64,000 nucleotides of DNA. It comes from Cyclobacteriaceae bacterium. Lineage in GTDB: Bacteria > Bacteroidota > Bacteroidia > Cytophagales > Cyclobacteriaceae. Positions 36,224-45,277 of the stretch are shown in pieces. The position numbers and the translations under genes are program-made. The stretch's first letter is position 1; every line of letters begins with the position of its first letter. The notes under the pieces are model-generated. The model saw only the letters and a list, made by a program, of their open reading frames with translations. It had not been told where the DNA came from and ran no database searches. The DNA lies in assembly GCA_020436165.1 (NCBI GenBank), contig JAGQYI010000035.1, forward strand, positions 92,458-156,457, read 5' to 3'.

Positions 36224-36766
36224 ATGAATTTCAACAATATTTTGTTTATAGTAGCCATGCAATTAACAGCCCTATTGCTGGTTGTGTTTTTTGTTCGTAG
36301 GAAAAGGCTTTCTTTCAGAACTGACATTGGAATTAAACTTCCCAGGCTTGAACAGGCCATCTATTGGTCCATTTTGTTTTTTATACTTATTCAAATAGAG
36401 GAATATACGTTTTACGCCAATGAAGCAAAGAATTCCGAGCCCTGGGCCTTAAAGTACACTCATTTTGAAATTCTATTTCGGGCAATAGCTATTGTTATTC
36501 TGGCGCCTTTATCTGAAGAATTACTCTTTAGAGGGTTGTTCTACTCCAGATTATTGAAAACCAAACTTAGAACCGTTGGTGCCATTTTAATACCTGCCAT
36601 TGTGTTCACTGCAATTCATGTTCAATACTCAGAAATATTAATACTTATGGCCATATTCATAGATGGTATTTTCTATGGGCTTGCAAGGCACTACTCCAAA
36701 TCAGTAGTTCTTACATTTTTTTTGCACGCCAGCGCCAACCTCATGGCTATTTTTCATCAACTTTAA
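36224..36766 (+). CDS. CPBP-family intramembrane glutamic protease
   Basis: The 180-residue membrane protein has about five hydrophobic helices and the three CPBP (Rce1/Abi) motifs: EE at 98-99 with Arg103 (SEELLFRG), His132 in FTAIHVQYSE, and His168/Asn172 in FFLHASANL. These proteins cleave prenylated proteins in eukaryotes, and in bacteria act in peptide export, immunity or signalling. The substrate here is unknown. The adjacent secreted protein could be a partner, but only proximity supports that. Confidence 0.85.
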   Translation: MNFNNILFIVAMQLTALLLVVFFVRRKRLSFRTDIGIKLPRLEQAIYWSILFFILIQIEEYTFYANEAKNSEPWALKYTHFEILFRAIAIVILAPLSEELLFRGLFYSRLLKTKLRTVGAILIPAIVFTAIHVQYSEILILMAIFIDGIFYGLARHYSKSVVLTFFLHASANLMAIFHQL

Positions 36767-36820
36767 AACTTAGGCAAACAGTTAAATATTCTAAAATCAA
36801 AAAAAACGCATTTACGGGCC

Positions 36821-37171
36821 ATGAAAAATAAAATAGACTACGACAATTACATACTGCCAGCAAATAATTTGAACAAAGCAAAAAAATTCTACAGGGATCT
36901 GCTTGGGCTTCCCATTAAATTCGACTTCTCAGAAAAGGGTATGGTTGCTTTTAAAGTCGGTAACAATGAGCCTGCCATAATACTACGAGAGGGAAAAAAC
37001 GTACAGCCCACTATTATCCTTAAAGTGGAAGATGTGAAAACCTCCTTTCAGGAACTGAAAGAGTTGGGTGTCCAGTTCTTATCTCAACCATTTAAGATTA
37101 CAACAGGGCTTTTCGTTGAATTCCTGGATCCTTTTGGTAATAAATTAGCAATAACAGATTATTCCAAATAG
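36821..37171 (+). CDS. VOC-superfamily (glyoxalase/bleomycin-resistance fold) protein
   Basis: The 116-residue protein has two beta-alpha-beta-beta-beta units: NLNKAKKFYRDLLGLPIKFDFSEKGMVAFKVGN, then VEDVKTSFQELKELGVQFLSQPF and GLFVEFLDPFGNKLAITDY. The final Glu of FVEFLDPFGN is the usual metal ligand, but the first-strand His ligand is absent (NYILPANN), so a complete metal site is doubtful. It may bind or shield a small molecule rather than catalyse. It is a single gene in the accessory block. Confidence 0.8.
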   Translation: MKNKIDYDNYILPANNLNKAKKFYRDLLGLPIKFDFSEKGMVAFKVGNNEPAIILREGKNVQPTIILKVEDVKTSFQELKELGVQFLSQPFKITTGLFVEFLDPFGNKLAITDYSK

Positions 37172-37342
37172 AAAGCATTTCCAATTTGGCCAAAGAAGTT
37201 TTCTGCGCCTCATCATTGGCAAATAAAAAGAAGCTATATTTAAAAGAATTAAATCACTTAAATAAACATTGGATTACACAGTTGATGGCAACTAAATTCC
37301 ATGGAAATGTTGTTTATCAGGTTTAAGGGTACTAGCGGCTCA

Positions 37343-37522
37343 ATGGAAAAAAGAAAGAAGAGAACAGTTGTTATGGCTATGATGGGTGCCATTATAGGAA
37401 CGATGTTTAGCATAGTTTTTAGTAACTCCAATAATATGATGACTATAATTCCTGTAGCATTCATTATTGGCGGATTAATAGGTACAATAATTGACAGAAG
37501 AAAAAGCAAGGACTCGTCTTGA
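37343..37522 (+). CDS. small two-helix membrane protein, unknown function
   Basis: From ATG 37343 the product is 59 residues: a basic N-terminus (MEKRKKRTVV), two hydrophobic segments (about 8-24 and 31-50) and the basic tail DRRKSKDSS. Upstream in-frame ATGs at 37301 and 37307 would add 12-14 residues. It looks like a glycine-zipper-type small membrane protein, but no family is named. It stands alone with 171 bases upstream and 51 downstream. Confidence 0.45.
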   Translation: MEKRKKRTVVMAMMGAIIGTMFSIVFSNSNNMMTIIPVAFIIGGLIGTIIDRRKSKDSS

Positions 37523-37573
37523 CTTCCCTGCCATCAGCAAAATGTATTCAATTTTAAATATTAATAACCACTC

Positions 37574-38002
37574 ATGCCGTCAGAATTTATAGAATACCGT
37601 TCTGGTTATAAGTATCAACTCGCAAGCGATTTTAATATACAGATTTCAATAAAACCTGATGACGATATTGATAATCAATTCATTGCATTAGACAAACTAG
37701 GTAACCTAAGGGTTAAAAGCGGTTACGCATGGGATGGCACCTCAGGGCCCGTGGTAGATACGAATAGAAATCTAAGAGCCTCGCTGGTGCACGATGCGCT
37801 CTACCAGTTAATGCGAAAGAAAGCAATTTCTGCCGCTAAATTTAAGGACAAAGCAGACAGACTGTTTAAAAAATTGTGCAAAGAGGACGGAGTCTCTCCT
37901 GCTATCGCTCAGGTGTACTATGAGGCATTGAAAGCTTTAGGCAGACCCGCAACTGATCCCAAAAATGCAAAGGAGATTAAGAGGGCTCCAAATATGCAGT
38001 AA
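37574..38002 (+). CDS. DUF1353-like protein
   Basis: The 142-residue protein matches the DUF1353 pattern: a beta-rich N-terminal half, then KSGYAWDGTSGPVVDTN and LRASLVHDALYQLMR, with a conserved HDALY. DUF1353 is best known from phages and prophages and has no established function. The context here is not phage-like, so this may be a domesticated gene. It ends 16 bases before the convergent yidD stop. Confidence 0.65.
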   Translation: MPSEFIEYRSGYKYQLASDFNIQISIKPDDDIDNQFIALDKLGNLRVKSGYAWDGTSGPVVDTNRNLRASLVHDALYQLMRKKAISAAKFKDKADRLFKKLCKEDGVSPAIAQVYYEALKALGRPATDPKNAKEIKRAPNMQ

Positions 38003-38018
38003 AGGCTAAAGAAATATT

Positions 38019-38246
38019 TCATGGCACCGGATCATACCCGCTCCCACCCCAGGGGTGGCAACTGCTTATACGTTTAATGGCCAGCTTGCCTCCTTTCCAT
38101 AGCCCATGTTTCATTACCGCTTGTTTGGAGTATTCTGAGCAAGTAGGCGTATAGCGGCAAGAGGCAGGAAACAAAGGAGAAATAGCATACTGGTAAAAAA
38201 GTATGGGCCATGTGGCTACTTTACGAATGGCAGTTTTTGTTGTCAT
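38019..38246 (-). CDS. yidD: membrane protein insertion efficiency factor YidD
   Basis: YidD is a small peripheral membrane protein that aids YidC-dependent insertion. The 75-residue product has the family core [27 protein letters not shown] and the ending [18 protein letters not shown], with its three conserved cysteines. The ATG at 38246 is chosen because longer versions read into the ald gene; the start lies one base after the ald stop. Usually yidD is near rnpA and yidC; here it closes the porX-tsaE-ald operon. Confidence 0.92.
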   Translation of the reverse strand: MTTKTAIRKVATWPILFYQYAISPLFPASCRYTPTCSEYSKQAVMKHGLWKGGKLAIKRISSCHPWGGSGYDPVP

Positions 38247-38247
38247 C

Positions 38248-39471
38248 TTACATCCTTGCTGCGCGTAGCAAAGATAAATCTTTAAAAGGCAAACTATACT
38301 TATCAGCCGTAAATCGGCTTGTAATTGCCCCCTTGTAGGCATATACCCCACTCATAAACCAGTCGTGGTTAAAAATCATATCTTCAATGCCCTCTTCTGC
38401 AGCACGGAGCAATGTAGGAGTAAAAATATTACTAAGTACATAAGAAGCAGTGCGCGCCACCCTTGAAGTAATATTTGGCACGCCATAGTGGATAACTCCG
38501 TGTTTGGTAAAAACTGGGTGTTCGTGTGTGGTAAGCTCCGAGGTTTCCACACAACCACCATGATCTATACTCAAATCTATAATAATGGAGCCTTCCTTCA
38601 TTTCCTCTACCATTTCCTCCGTAACTACTATTTTGTTCTTGCCCCGCTCAGGCCGTAAGGCACCAATAACCACATCTGCATCTTTCAGAGCGCTTTTCAG
38701 ATTATAAGAATCGAGTGTGCTGGTAAATACCTGAAAATTAAGCATATGCTTAATCCTTCGAAGCTTATAAATATGGTTATCAAAGATCATGATCTCTGCT
38801 CCCAGGCCAGAAGCTGACCGGGCAGCATACTCTGCAACTGTTCCCGCTCCGAGAATTACCACCTTGGTAGGTGGCACACCAGTAATACCACCCACAATAA
38901 TCCCTAATCCATTATTGGTAGTGGTAAGGTATTCTGCGGCTATTTGCATAACCGTATTACCTGCAATCTCGCTCATTGCCCGAATGATAGGCCTGCCTCC
39001 GACTTTATCCTCCACCATTTCATAACCAACTGCAATTACTCTCTTGGCCATTAGTTTTTTAAAATACTCTTTGCTTTGAGTGGCCATTTGCAAGGCGGAG
39101 AAAATGATTTGGTTGGGCTTAAAAAACTCTATTTCAGGAAACGTTGGTGGTTCAATTTTCAAAATAACATCCGCCTTATATACTTCCTCCCTGCTTTGTA
39201 CGATGGTAGCACCTGCTTCGCTGTATTCCTGGTCGGAAAAATTGGCTTTTACACCTGCACCACGTTCAATCCACACCTTGTGACCATTGCTAACAATCAC
39301 TGAAACAGCATCGGGTGTGAGGCTGATCCTATTCTCCTGTAAGGATATTTCTTTGGGCAAGCCCATAAATAGAGAATGAGGCTTATTTGAAACGGTTGCC
39401 AACTGCTCTTTGGGATACAGGCTGGTTTTTTGAGCCAATTGTTCAAAACCAGTGCGTTTTTTTTCACTCAT
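38248..39471 (-). CDS. ald: alanine dehydrogenase
   Basis: The 407-residue protein belongs to the alanine dehydrogenase/transhydrogenase alpha family. [18 protein letters not shown] at about 36-53 is the substrate domain start, and the NAD-binding fold has [15 protein letters not shown] followed by [27 protein letters not shown] matches the active-site region. It catalyses reversible conversion of alanine to pyruvate and ammonia with NAD. An N-terminal extension of about 35 residues is typical of Bacteroidota homologues. It overlaps tsaE by eight bases. A transhydrogenase subunit is less likely because no pntB-type gene is adjacent. Confidence 0.85.
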   Translation of the reverse strand: MSEKKRTGFEQLAQKTSLYPKEQLATVSNKPHSLFMGLPKEISLQENRISLTPDAVSVIVSNGHKVWIERGAGVKANFSDQEYSEAGATIVQSREEVYKADVILKIEPPTFPEIEFFKPNQIIFSALQMATQSKEYFKKLMAKRVIAVGYEMVEDKVGGRPIIRAMSEIAGNTVMQIAAEYLTTTNNGLGIIVGGITGVPPTKVVILGAGTVAEYAARSASGLGAEIMIFDNHIYKLRRIKHMLNFQVFTSTLDSYNLKSALKDADVVIGALRPERGKNKIVVTEEMVEEMKEGSIIIDLSIDHGGCVETSELTTHEHPVFTKHGVIHYGVPNITSRVARTASYVLSNIFTPTLLRAAEEGIEDMIFNHDWFMSGVYAYKGAITSRFTADKYSLPFKDLSLLRAARM

Positions 39472-39910
39472 ACCTGGTCAGGTTAAATATGCGCTTTTCG
39501 CCTTTACCGCTTTCGATGCGAACAAGCAACAAAGCCTCAGGCAAAAGCCTTTCTATTTTTTCAGGCCATTCAATAAAACAATAATCGCCAGAATAAAAAT
39601 ACTCCTCAACTCCGATATCCACAGCCTCTTCTTCATTTTTAATTCGATAAAAATCAAAATGATACACCGAATTACCCGTAACATCCTTGTATTCATTCAC
39701 TATAGAAAAGGTAGGGCTGGCTATGGCATCTCCTACACCTAGTTGAATGCACAACTCTTTTATAAGTGTGGTTTTTCCGGCACCAAGTTCACCTGCAAAA
39801 ATCAGTACTTTAATATTGTCTGCAAACCCCAGTATTTTTTGCGCAATATCAGGTAGTTCAGCTTTACGCTCACACGTTAATTGCAGCGAATCCAATTGCA
39901 GATTATCCAT
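39464..39910 (-). CDS. tsaE: tRNA threonylcarbamoyladenosine biosynthesis ATPase TsaE
   Basis: TsaE is the ATPase that works with TsaB and TsaD to make t6A37 in tRNA. The 148-residue protein has the P-loop GELGAGKT at 40-47 (Lys46) and the SPTFSIVNEY and HFDFYRIKNEEE segments, followed by FIEWPEKI, all characteristic. It overlaps porX upstream by eight bases and ald downstream by eight, which indicates tight translational coupling in a porX-tsaE-ald-yidD operon. Confidence 0.95.
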   Translation of the reverse strand: MDNLQLDSLQLTCERKAELPDIAQKILGFADNIKVLIFAGELGAGKTTLIKELCIQLGVGDAIASPTFSIVNEYKDVTGNSVYHFDFYRIKNEEEAVDIGVEEYFYSGDYCFIEWPEKIERLLPEALLLVRIESGKGEKRIFNLTRYE

Positions 39911-41459
39911 TACGTGAAGTTACGGAAATAACCGGAATTATCATTTCTTCCAAGGATACTCCACCGTGCTGAAACGTATCTCGATAGTATTTTACGTAAT
40001 AATTGTAATTGTTAGGGTACGCAAAAAACTGGTCTTTTAGTGCAAAAACATAGGAAGAAGATACATTTACCTTTGGAAGCATGAATTTTTCAGGATCTGT
40101 TGCCACCAGCACATCGCCTTCATCGTATCCCAGATTTTTGCCTTGTTTATAACGTAAATTGGTATTTGTATTTCGGTCGCCAATTATTTTAAAAGGGCGC
40201 TTAACACGCATGGTACCATGATCAGTTGTTATGATTAGGGTAGCATCTTTGGCGCTAATTCTTCGTATGGCTTCTAAAAGTGGTGAATGCTGAAACCAGG
40301 AACTAGTCAGCGACCTGTAAGCCGATTCGTCAGGTGCCAGTTCTTTTATCATTGCCATATCTGTTCGCGCATGCGAAAGCATATCCACAAAATTATAAAC
40401 CACCACATTCAGGTCGTTGGTCATTAACCGGTTGATGCTCTCAACCAGATTTTTACCTTGGTTGATATGCGATACTTTCTGATAATCCCATTTAATGTTG
40501 TAACCCGCCCTTGCCAAATGAGCCTGCAGGAACTTGTCCTCGAAATTGTTTTTACCATCATCGGTATCTTCGCCTACCCAAAAATTCGGATGTTTACGCG
40601 CCATATCAAGGGGCATCATACCTGAAAAAATGGAATTGCGGGCATAGGCGGTTGTAGTAGGCAAAATTGAATAATAGGTCTCCTCCTCGTTAAGATTAAA
40701 GTACTCCAGAATAAACGGCTTCAAGATCAGCCATTGATCGTATCGCAGGTTATCAATAACCAAAAAGAAGACGGGTTTCCCTTTTCCGATATGAGGAAAT
40801 ACCTTTTCTTTCATGAGTTCATGCGAAAGCATGGGCCTTTCCTCCTTACCACTCATCCATCCTTCATAATGGTCAGCAATATAGCGGGCAAAGTAATTGT
40901 TTGCTTCCACTTTCTGAGTTTCTAGCACTTCCATCATATTGCCTTCTTCCTGCTGGTCCAGAGCCAGTTCCCAACCCACCAGTTTTTTATAAATTTCTGC
41001 CCACTCGTTAAAATCGAGGTAATCGTTTAATGCCATCGAAATATCCCTGAATTCCTGCTGGTATCCCATGTTGGTATGTTCTGAAACCAAACGCTTATTG
41101 TCCAGTATCTTTTTTACTGACATCAATATCTGGTTAGGGTTCAAAGGCTTTATCAGGTAATCCGATATCTGGGCCCCTATTGCCTCTTCCATTATGCGTT
41201 CTTCCTCACTTTTCGTAATCATAACCACCGGAAGATTGGGCAACCTCGATTTTATTAAATTAAGTGCCTCCAGGCCTGTCATTCCAGGCATATTTTCATC
41301 TAAAAAAACTACATCATAATACTCTTTTTCGCAATGCTCCACAGCATCAGAACCACTGTTAACAGGAGTTACTTCGTATCCTTTATTCTCCAAAAAAAGG
41401 ATGTGTGGTCTTAGCAAATCAATCTCATCATCTGCCCAAAGTATTTTGTAGGTCTGCAT
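39903..41459 (-). CDS. porX: PorX-type response regulator with PglZ domain
   Basis: PorX is the response regulator that, with PorY, controls type IX secretion genes in Bacteroidota. The 518-residue protein has a receiver domain (1-120) with phospho-acceptor Asp54 in VFLDENMPGMTG, a helical linker (about 125-200) and a C-terminal PglZ domain, an alkaline-phosphatase-superfamily fold. There, FFLVIDNLRYDQW, TTAYARNSIFSGMMP and IITTDHGT supply the metal and nucleophile residues. In other species PorX has been shown to act as a zinc-dependent phosphodiesterase on oligonucleotides. No por or gld structural gene is in the window. It diverges from the HD hydrolase gene with 111 bases between. Confidence 0.93.
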   Translation of the reverse strand: MQTYKILWADDEIDLLRPHILFLENKGYEVTPVNSGSDAVEHCEKEYYDVVFLDENMPGMTGLEALNLIKSRLPNLPVVMITKSEEERIMEEAIGAQISDYLIKPLNPNQILMSVKKILDNKRLVSEHTNMGYQQEFRDISMALNDYLDFNEWAEIYKKLVGWELALDQQEEGNMMEVLETQKVEANNYFARYIADHYEGWMSGKEERPMLSHELMKEKVFPHIGKGKPVFFLVIDNLRYDQWLILKPFILEYFNLNEEETYYSILPTTTAYARNSIFSGMMPLDMARKHPNFWVGEDTDDGKNNFEDKFLQAHLARAGYNIKWDYQKVSHINQGKNLVESINRLMTNDLNVVVYNFVDMLSHARTDMAMIKELAPDESAYRSLTSSWFQHSPLLEAIRRISAKDATLIITTDHGTMRVKRPFKIIGDRNTNTNLRYKQGKNLGYDEGDVLVATDPEKFMLPKVNVSSSYVFALKDQFFAYPNNYNYYVKYYRDTFQHGGVSLEEMIIPVISVTSRNG

Positions 41460-41570
41460 ACACTAAATTTTGTGTGAAGTTACTAATGAATAACGTATAT
41501 CTTCTTCAATCTCGTAGGTTACACGTATTTTTTTAATCAAATTTATCACGTCAAATACTAAACCACTTAT

Positions 41571-42806
41571 GTGTTGAACAAGAAAAAGATTTTCAACGAC
41601 CCTATTTATGGGTTTATTAGCATACCCAGCGAGCTTATCTACGATATTATTGAAACTCCCTACTTTCAACGGCTGCGCAGGATTAAGCAAACCGGATTGG
41701 CTGATCTGGTTTATCCGGGTGCATTGCATACCCGCTTTCATCATGCATTGGGGGCAATGCACTTAATGTCACGTACGTTAGACAATCTCAGGGAAAAGGG
41801 TCACAGAATAAGCAATGAAGAATACGAAGCTGCCCTGATTGCTATCTTATTGCACGATACGGGTCACGGTCCTTTCTCTCATACACTCGAATTTTCATTA
41901 CTGAACAATGTTAGTCATGAGGCGATTTCGCTTTTAGTAATGAAAAAGCTCAATCAGCTATTTGACAATCAACTTGAGCTGGCAATCAGAATATTTACCA
42001 ATACTTATGAGCGTCCCTTTTTTCATCAATTGGTTTCCAGCCAGCTGGATATTGATCGCCTGGATTATTTGAAAAGAGATAGTTTCTTTACCGGAGTATC
42101 CGAAGGCACCATAGGTTCAGACCGTATTATCAAGCTTTTTGACGTTGTGGACGACCAAATTGTAATAGAAGAGAAAGGAATTTACAGTGTTGAGAATTTT
42201 TTAAGCGCCCGAAGGTTAATGTACTGGCAGGTATATCTCCATAAAACAGGTGTAGCGGCTGACGCAATGCTCAATAATATTATTACAAGGGCCAAATGGC
42301 TGGTTCAAAACAGTACCGATCTTTACGCCTCACCTGCCTTGCAAACTTTTCTGGCCAAGAATATATCGCTGGCAACCTTTGAGTCAGAAAGTGACGTACT
42401 CAGCACATTTATTCAATTGGACGATTACGATATTTGGGCATCTATTAAAAGCTGGAGTCATGAAAAAGATACCGTTTTGGCTTACCTCTCCCACTCTTTG
42501 CTAAACCGAAACTTATACAAGATCAAACTTGGCAATGAACCGTATAATGAGCTTAAAGACAAGCTTATGGGTAAATTACTTGAACAAGGTAAACCTGAAC
42601 AAGAACTTAGCTATTATATATCCGATGGTTCTATTTCCAATGCCGCCTACATGGCCCATAATCAAAAAATAAAGCTATTGAAAAAGAATGGTTCAATCGT
42701 TGATATCGAAGAAACAGCAGACCTTCCTAATATTAAGGCCATGAGTAAAATTGTAACCAAATATTACCTATGCTGGCCTAAAGAATTAAATTTGCCAACT
42801 AATTAA
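41571..42806 (+). CDS. HD-domain phosphohydrolase, dGTPase-like
   Basis: The 411-residue protein has HTRFHHALGAMHLM and the metal-binding HD pair in LLHDTGHGPFSHTLEF, then SSQLDIDRLDYLKRDSFFTG, the pattern of the dNTP triphosphohydrolase/SAMHD1-like family. It probably dephosphorylates nucleotides, most plausibly dGTP or dNTPs. The start is GTG 41571 or TTG 41574, since the preceding ATG is out of frame and stops at once. It is placed directly before lpxD by nine bases and is probably cotranscribed with the lipid A genes. Confidence 0.85.
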   Translation: MLNKKKIFNDPIYGFISIPSELIYDIIETPYFQRLRRIKQTGLADLVYPGALHTRFHHALGAMHLMSRTLDNLREKGHRISNEEYEAALIAILLHDTGHGPFSHTLEFSLLNNVSHEAISLLVMKKLNQLFDNQLELAIRIFTNTYERPFFHQLVSSQLDIDRLDYLKRDSFFTGVSEGTIGSDRIIKLFDVVDDQIVIEEKGIYSVENFLSARRLMYWQVYLHKTGVAADAMLNNIITRAKWLVQNSTDLYASPALQTFLAKNISLATFESESDVLSTFIQLDDYDIWASIKSWSHEKDTVLAYLSHSLLNRNLYKIKLGNEPYNELKDKLMGKLLEQGKPEQELSYYISDGSISNAAYMAHNQKIKLLKKNGSIVDIEETADLPNIKAMSKIVTKYYLCWPKELNLPTN

Positions 42807-42815
42807 CTTTTAAGA

Positions 42816-43844
42816 ATGGAATTTAGTGTAAATCAGATTGCCCAATTGTTGAATGGCATTGTTGAAGGCGATGGTGAAAGAAAAATATCAGGATTAGGTA
42901 AAATCCAGGAGGCTTTGAGCCATCAACTAGCGTTTCTTTCCAACCCAAAGTATGAGCAATTTATTTATACTACCAAGGCCGGGGCAGTTATGGTTAGAAA
43001 GGATTTTGCACCTGAAAACCAAATTGAAACCACACTTATTAAAGTAGAAGATCCTTATGCCAGCTTTACGGTACTTCTTGAAGAATACCACAAAGCGGTA
43101 ACATATAGTAAATCAGGTGTTGAAGAACCCTGCTTTTTAGGTGAAAACAGCACTGTAGGAGACGATGTTTACCGGGGTGCATTTTCATATATTGGCAAAA
43201 ATGTAACCATTGGTAAAAATGTAAAAATCTATCCGAATGCATACATTGGCAGTAATTGTAAAGTAGGTGATAATTCAATCATTTATGCAGGGGCCAAACT
43301 GTATGAAGGCACAATAATTGGCAACAATTGTACGATCCATTCGGGAGCTGTTCTGGGTAGCGATGGTTTTGGTTTTGCCCCTCAACAAGACGGTACCTAT
43401 AAGGCTATTCCGCAAATGGGCCATGTGGTTCTGGAAGATAATGTAAGCATTGGAGCCAATACAGTTATTGATTGTGCCACCTTCCAGGGAGACGCAACCA
43501 CCATTAAAAATGGAACTAAACTGGATAATTTGATCCAGATAGCGCATAATGTTACCATTGGCAAAAACACCGTAATTGCTGCGCAAACGGGCATTTCCGG
43601 CTCCACTGAGGTGGGTGACAATTGTGTTTTTGCGGGCCAGGTAGGTGTGGTTGGTCACATTAAAATAGCAAATAAAACTACGATTGGAGCCAAAGCCGGA
43701 ATTCCTAAATCGAACAAGAAAGAAGGTGAGGTTCTATTCGGTGAAATAGCATTTGATATTAAGGATTACATGAAATGCTACGCAATATTCAAGAAGCTCC
43801 CTGATATTAACAACAGGCTCCGGGAACTTGAGAAAAAAAGCTAA
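42816..43844 (+). CDS. lpxD: UDP-3-O-(3-hydroxyacyl)glucosamine N-acyltransferase
   Basis: LpxD adds the second 3-hydroxyacyl chain to UDP-glucosamine in lipid A synthesis, using acyl-ACP. The 342-residue protein has a uridine-binding N-terminal domain (1-100, ALSHQLAFLSNPKYEQFIYTTKAGAVMV), a left-handed beta helix of hexapeptide repeats (about 105-305) with the catalytic His244 in IQIAHNVTIG, and a C-terminal helix. It is the first of three lpx genes in order lpxD-lpxC/fabZ-lpxA. Confidence 0.95.
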   Translation: MEFSVNQIAQLLNGIVEGDGERKISGLGKIQEALSHQLAFLSNPKYEQFIYTTKAGAVMVRKDFAPENQIETTLIKVEDPYASFTVLLEEYHKAVTYSKSGVEEPCFLGENSTVGDDVYRGAFSYIGKNVTIGKNVKIYPNAYIGSNCKVGDNSIIYAGAKLYEGTIIGNNCTIHSGAVLGSDGFGFAPQQDGTYKAIPQMGHVVLEDNVSIGANTVIDCATFQGDATTIKNGTKLDNLIQIAHNVTIGKNTVIAAQTGISGSTEVGDNCVFAGQVGVVGHIKIANKTTIGAKAGIPKSNKKEGEVLFGEIAFDIKDYMKCYAIFKKLPDINNRLRELEKKS

Positions 43845-43849
43845 ATTTG
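43842..43849 (+). promoter_or_regulatory. possible internal -7 box before lpxC
   Basis: TAAATTTG matches the Bacteroidota -7 consensus and overlaps the lpxD stop codon, 22 bases before the lpxC start. No -33 element at good spacing was seen, so it is only a candidate for an internal promoter. Confidence 0.25.
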
Positions 43850-43870
43850 TCGGCTGAATACTAATAACCT

Positions 43871-45262
43871 ATGCATATAAAGCAACATACTATAAAGAAA
43901 GAAGTCACATTATCTGGCGTTGGATTGCATACTGGAGTTGACACAAATATGACATTTGTCCCTGCTCCTGCTGGCCATGGCATTAAATTTCAGCGAACAG
44001 ATCTGGAAGGTCAACCAATTGTAGATGCAGATGTGGACAATGTGGTAGACGTTTCAAGAGGCACCAGTATAGAACAAAGCGGAGCACGAATTAATACAGT
44101 GGAGCATACACTGGCAGCTCTGGTTGGTTTGCAAATAGATAATGTACTTATTAAGCTGGATGGACCGGAGCCACCTATTATGGACGGAAGCTCAATTGAG
44201 TATGTTGAAATTCTGAAACAAGCCGGCTTGGAAGAGCAAAATGCACTTAGAGACTTTCTGGAAGTAACTGACAGTGTATTTTATAAGGAGCCTGAAAGAA
44301 ATGTTGAAATGGCTGCCTTACCTTTGGATGACTACCGAATTACGGTAATGGTAGATTACAATTCTCCGGTATTAGGAAGCCAGCATGCCTCATTAAATGA
44401 TATAAGCCAGTTTGAAAATGAAATTGCTTCCTGCCGAACATTTTGTTTTCTCCATGAGCTTGAAATGCTGCACAAAAACAACTTGATTAAAGGGGGCGAC
44501 CTCAACAATGCAATTGTTGTGGTAGATAGAGTAGTTAAAGAGGACGAGTTGGATCATTTGGCATCACTTTTCAATAAACCTAAGGTGGAGGTTAAAACAG
44601 AAGGGATTCTGAATAATGTTGATCTTAGGTATAAAAATGAACCAGCCCGCCACAAACTTTTGGATGTTGTGGGCGACCTCGCATTGGTCGGAAGACCAAT
44701 CAAAGCTCAGATTTTAGCTGCCCGTCCTGGACATGCGGCTAACGTAGCCTTTGCTAAAAAACTAAAAAAGGCAATGTTAAAGGGAGTAACCAATATACCT
44801 AAATATGACCCGAATATACCTCCTGTTTACGACATCAACGAAATTGCTAACATTTTACCCCATAGATATCCTTTCTTGCTAATTGATAAGATTATTCATT
44901 TGGATGAAAAAACAGTGGCAGGAGTAAAAAATGTAAGCATGAATGAGCCTTTTTTTCAAGGGCATTTTCCTGATAATCCTTTATATCCAGGGGTGTTACA
45001 AATTGAGACTATGGCTCAGATAGGCGGCATCTTGGTGCTCAATACGGTTCCTGATCCTGAAAACTACTGGACATATTTCTTAGGAGTTGAAGGGTTCCGA
45101 TTTAGAAAAATGGTTTTACCCGGAGACACCATGGTTATTAAATGTGACTTACTTGCCCCCATTAAAAGGGGCATTGCTAAGATGTCAGGAAAAGCATATG
45201 TAGGAAACACCCTTGTTTGCGAAGGAACAATGACTGCAAGTATCGTTAGAAAAGACGCCTGA
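43871..45262 (+). CDS. lpxC/fabZ: bifunctional LpxC deacetylase / FabZ dehydratase
   Basis: A natural fusion of two enzymes in one 463-residue chain, characteristic of Bacteroidota. Residues 1-300 are LpxC, the zinc deacetylase that commits UDP-acylglucosamine to lipid A, with the zinc ligands in VEHTLAALVG and in HKLLDVVGDL plus its Asp. Residues 315-463 are FabZ, the 3-hydroxyacyl-ACP dehydratase, with His365 in GHFPDNPLYPG and Glu379 in LQIETMAQ. Fusion ties fatty-acid elongation to lipid A production, which compete for 3-hydroxyacyl-ACP. It lies between lpxD and lpxA. Confidence 0.97.
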   Translation: MHIKQHTIKKEVTLSGVGLHTGVDTNMTFVPAPAGHGIKFQRTDLEGQPIVDADVDNVVDVSRGTSIEQSGARINTVEHTLAALVGLQIDNVLIKLDGPEPPIMDGSSIEYVEILKQAGLEEQNALRDFLEVTDSVFYKEPERNVEMAALPLDDYRITVMVDYNSPVLGSQHASLNDISQFENEIASCRTFCFLHELEMLHKNNLIKGGDLNNAIVVVDRVVKEDELDHLASLFNKPKVEVKTEGILNNVDLRYKNEPARHKLLDVVGDLALVGRPIKAQILAARPGHAANVAFAKKLKKAMLKGVTNIPKYDPNIPPVYDINEIANILPHRYPFLLIDKIIHLDEKTVAGVKNVSMNEPFFQGHFPDNPLYPGVLQIETMAQIGGILVLNTVPDPENYWTYFLGVEGFRFRKMVLPGDTMVIKCDLLAPIKRGIAKMSGKAYVGNTLVCEGTMTASIVRKDA

Positions 45263-45277
45263 CAAAAAACGTAAAGA

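Noticed and set aside
32584..38002. Integron cassette array
   Set aside because: Canonical attC core sites were not found and the cargo includes a large membrane AraC regulator; retained only as a low-weight idea in findings.
38247..38351. Longer YidD beginning inside ald
   Set aside because: The 35 extra residues are an out-of-frame reading of ald; the ATG at 38246 gives a normal-length YidD.
41463..41762. 99-codon minus-strand frame over the porX-HD gap
   Set aside because: It covers the start of the HD hydrolase gene antisense and has no recognisable features.
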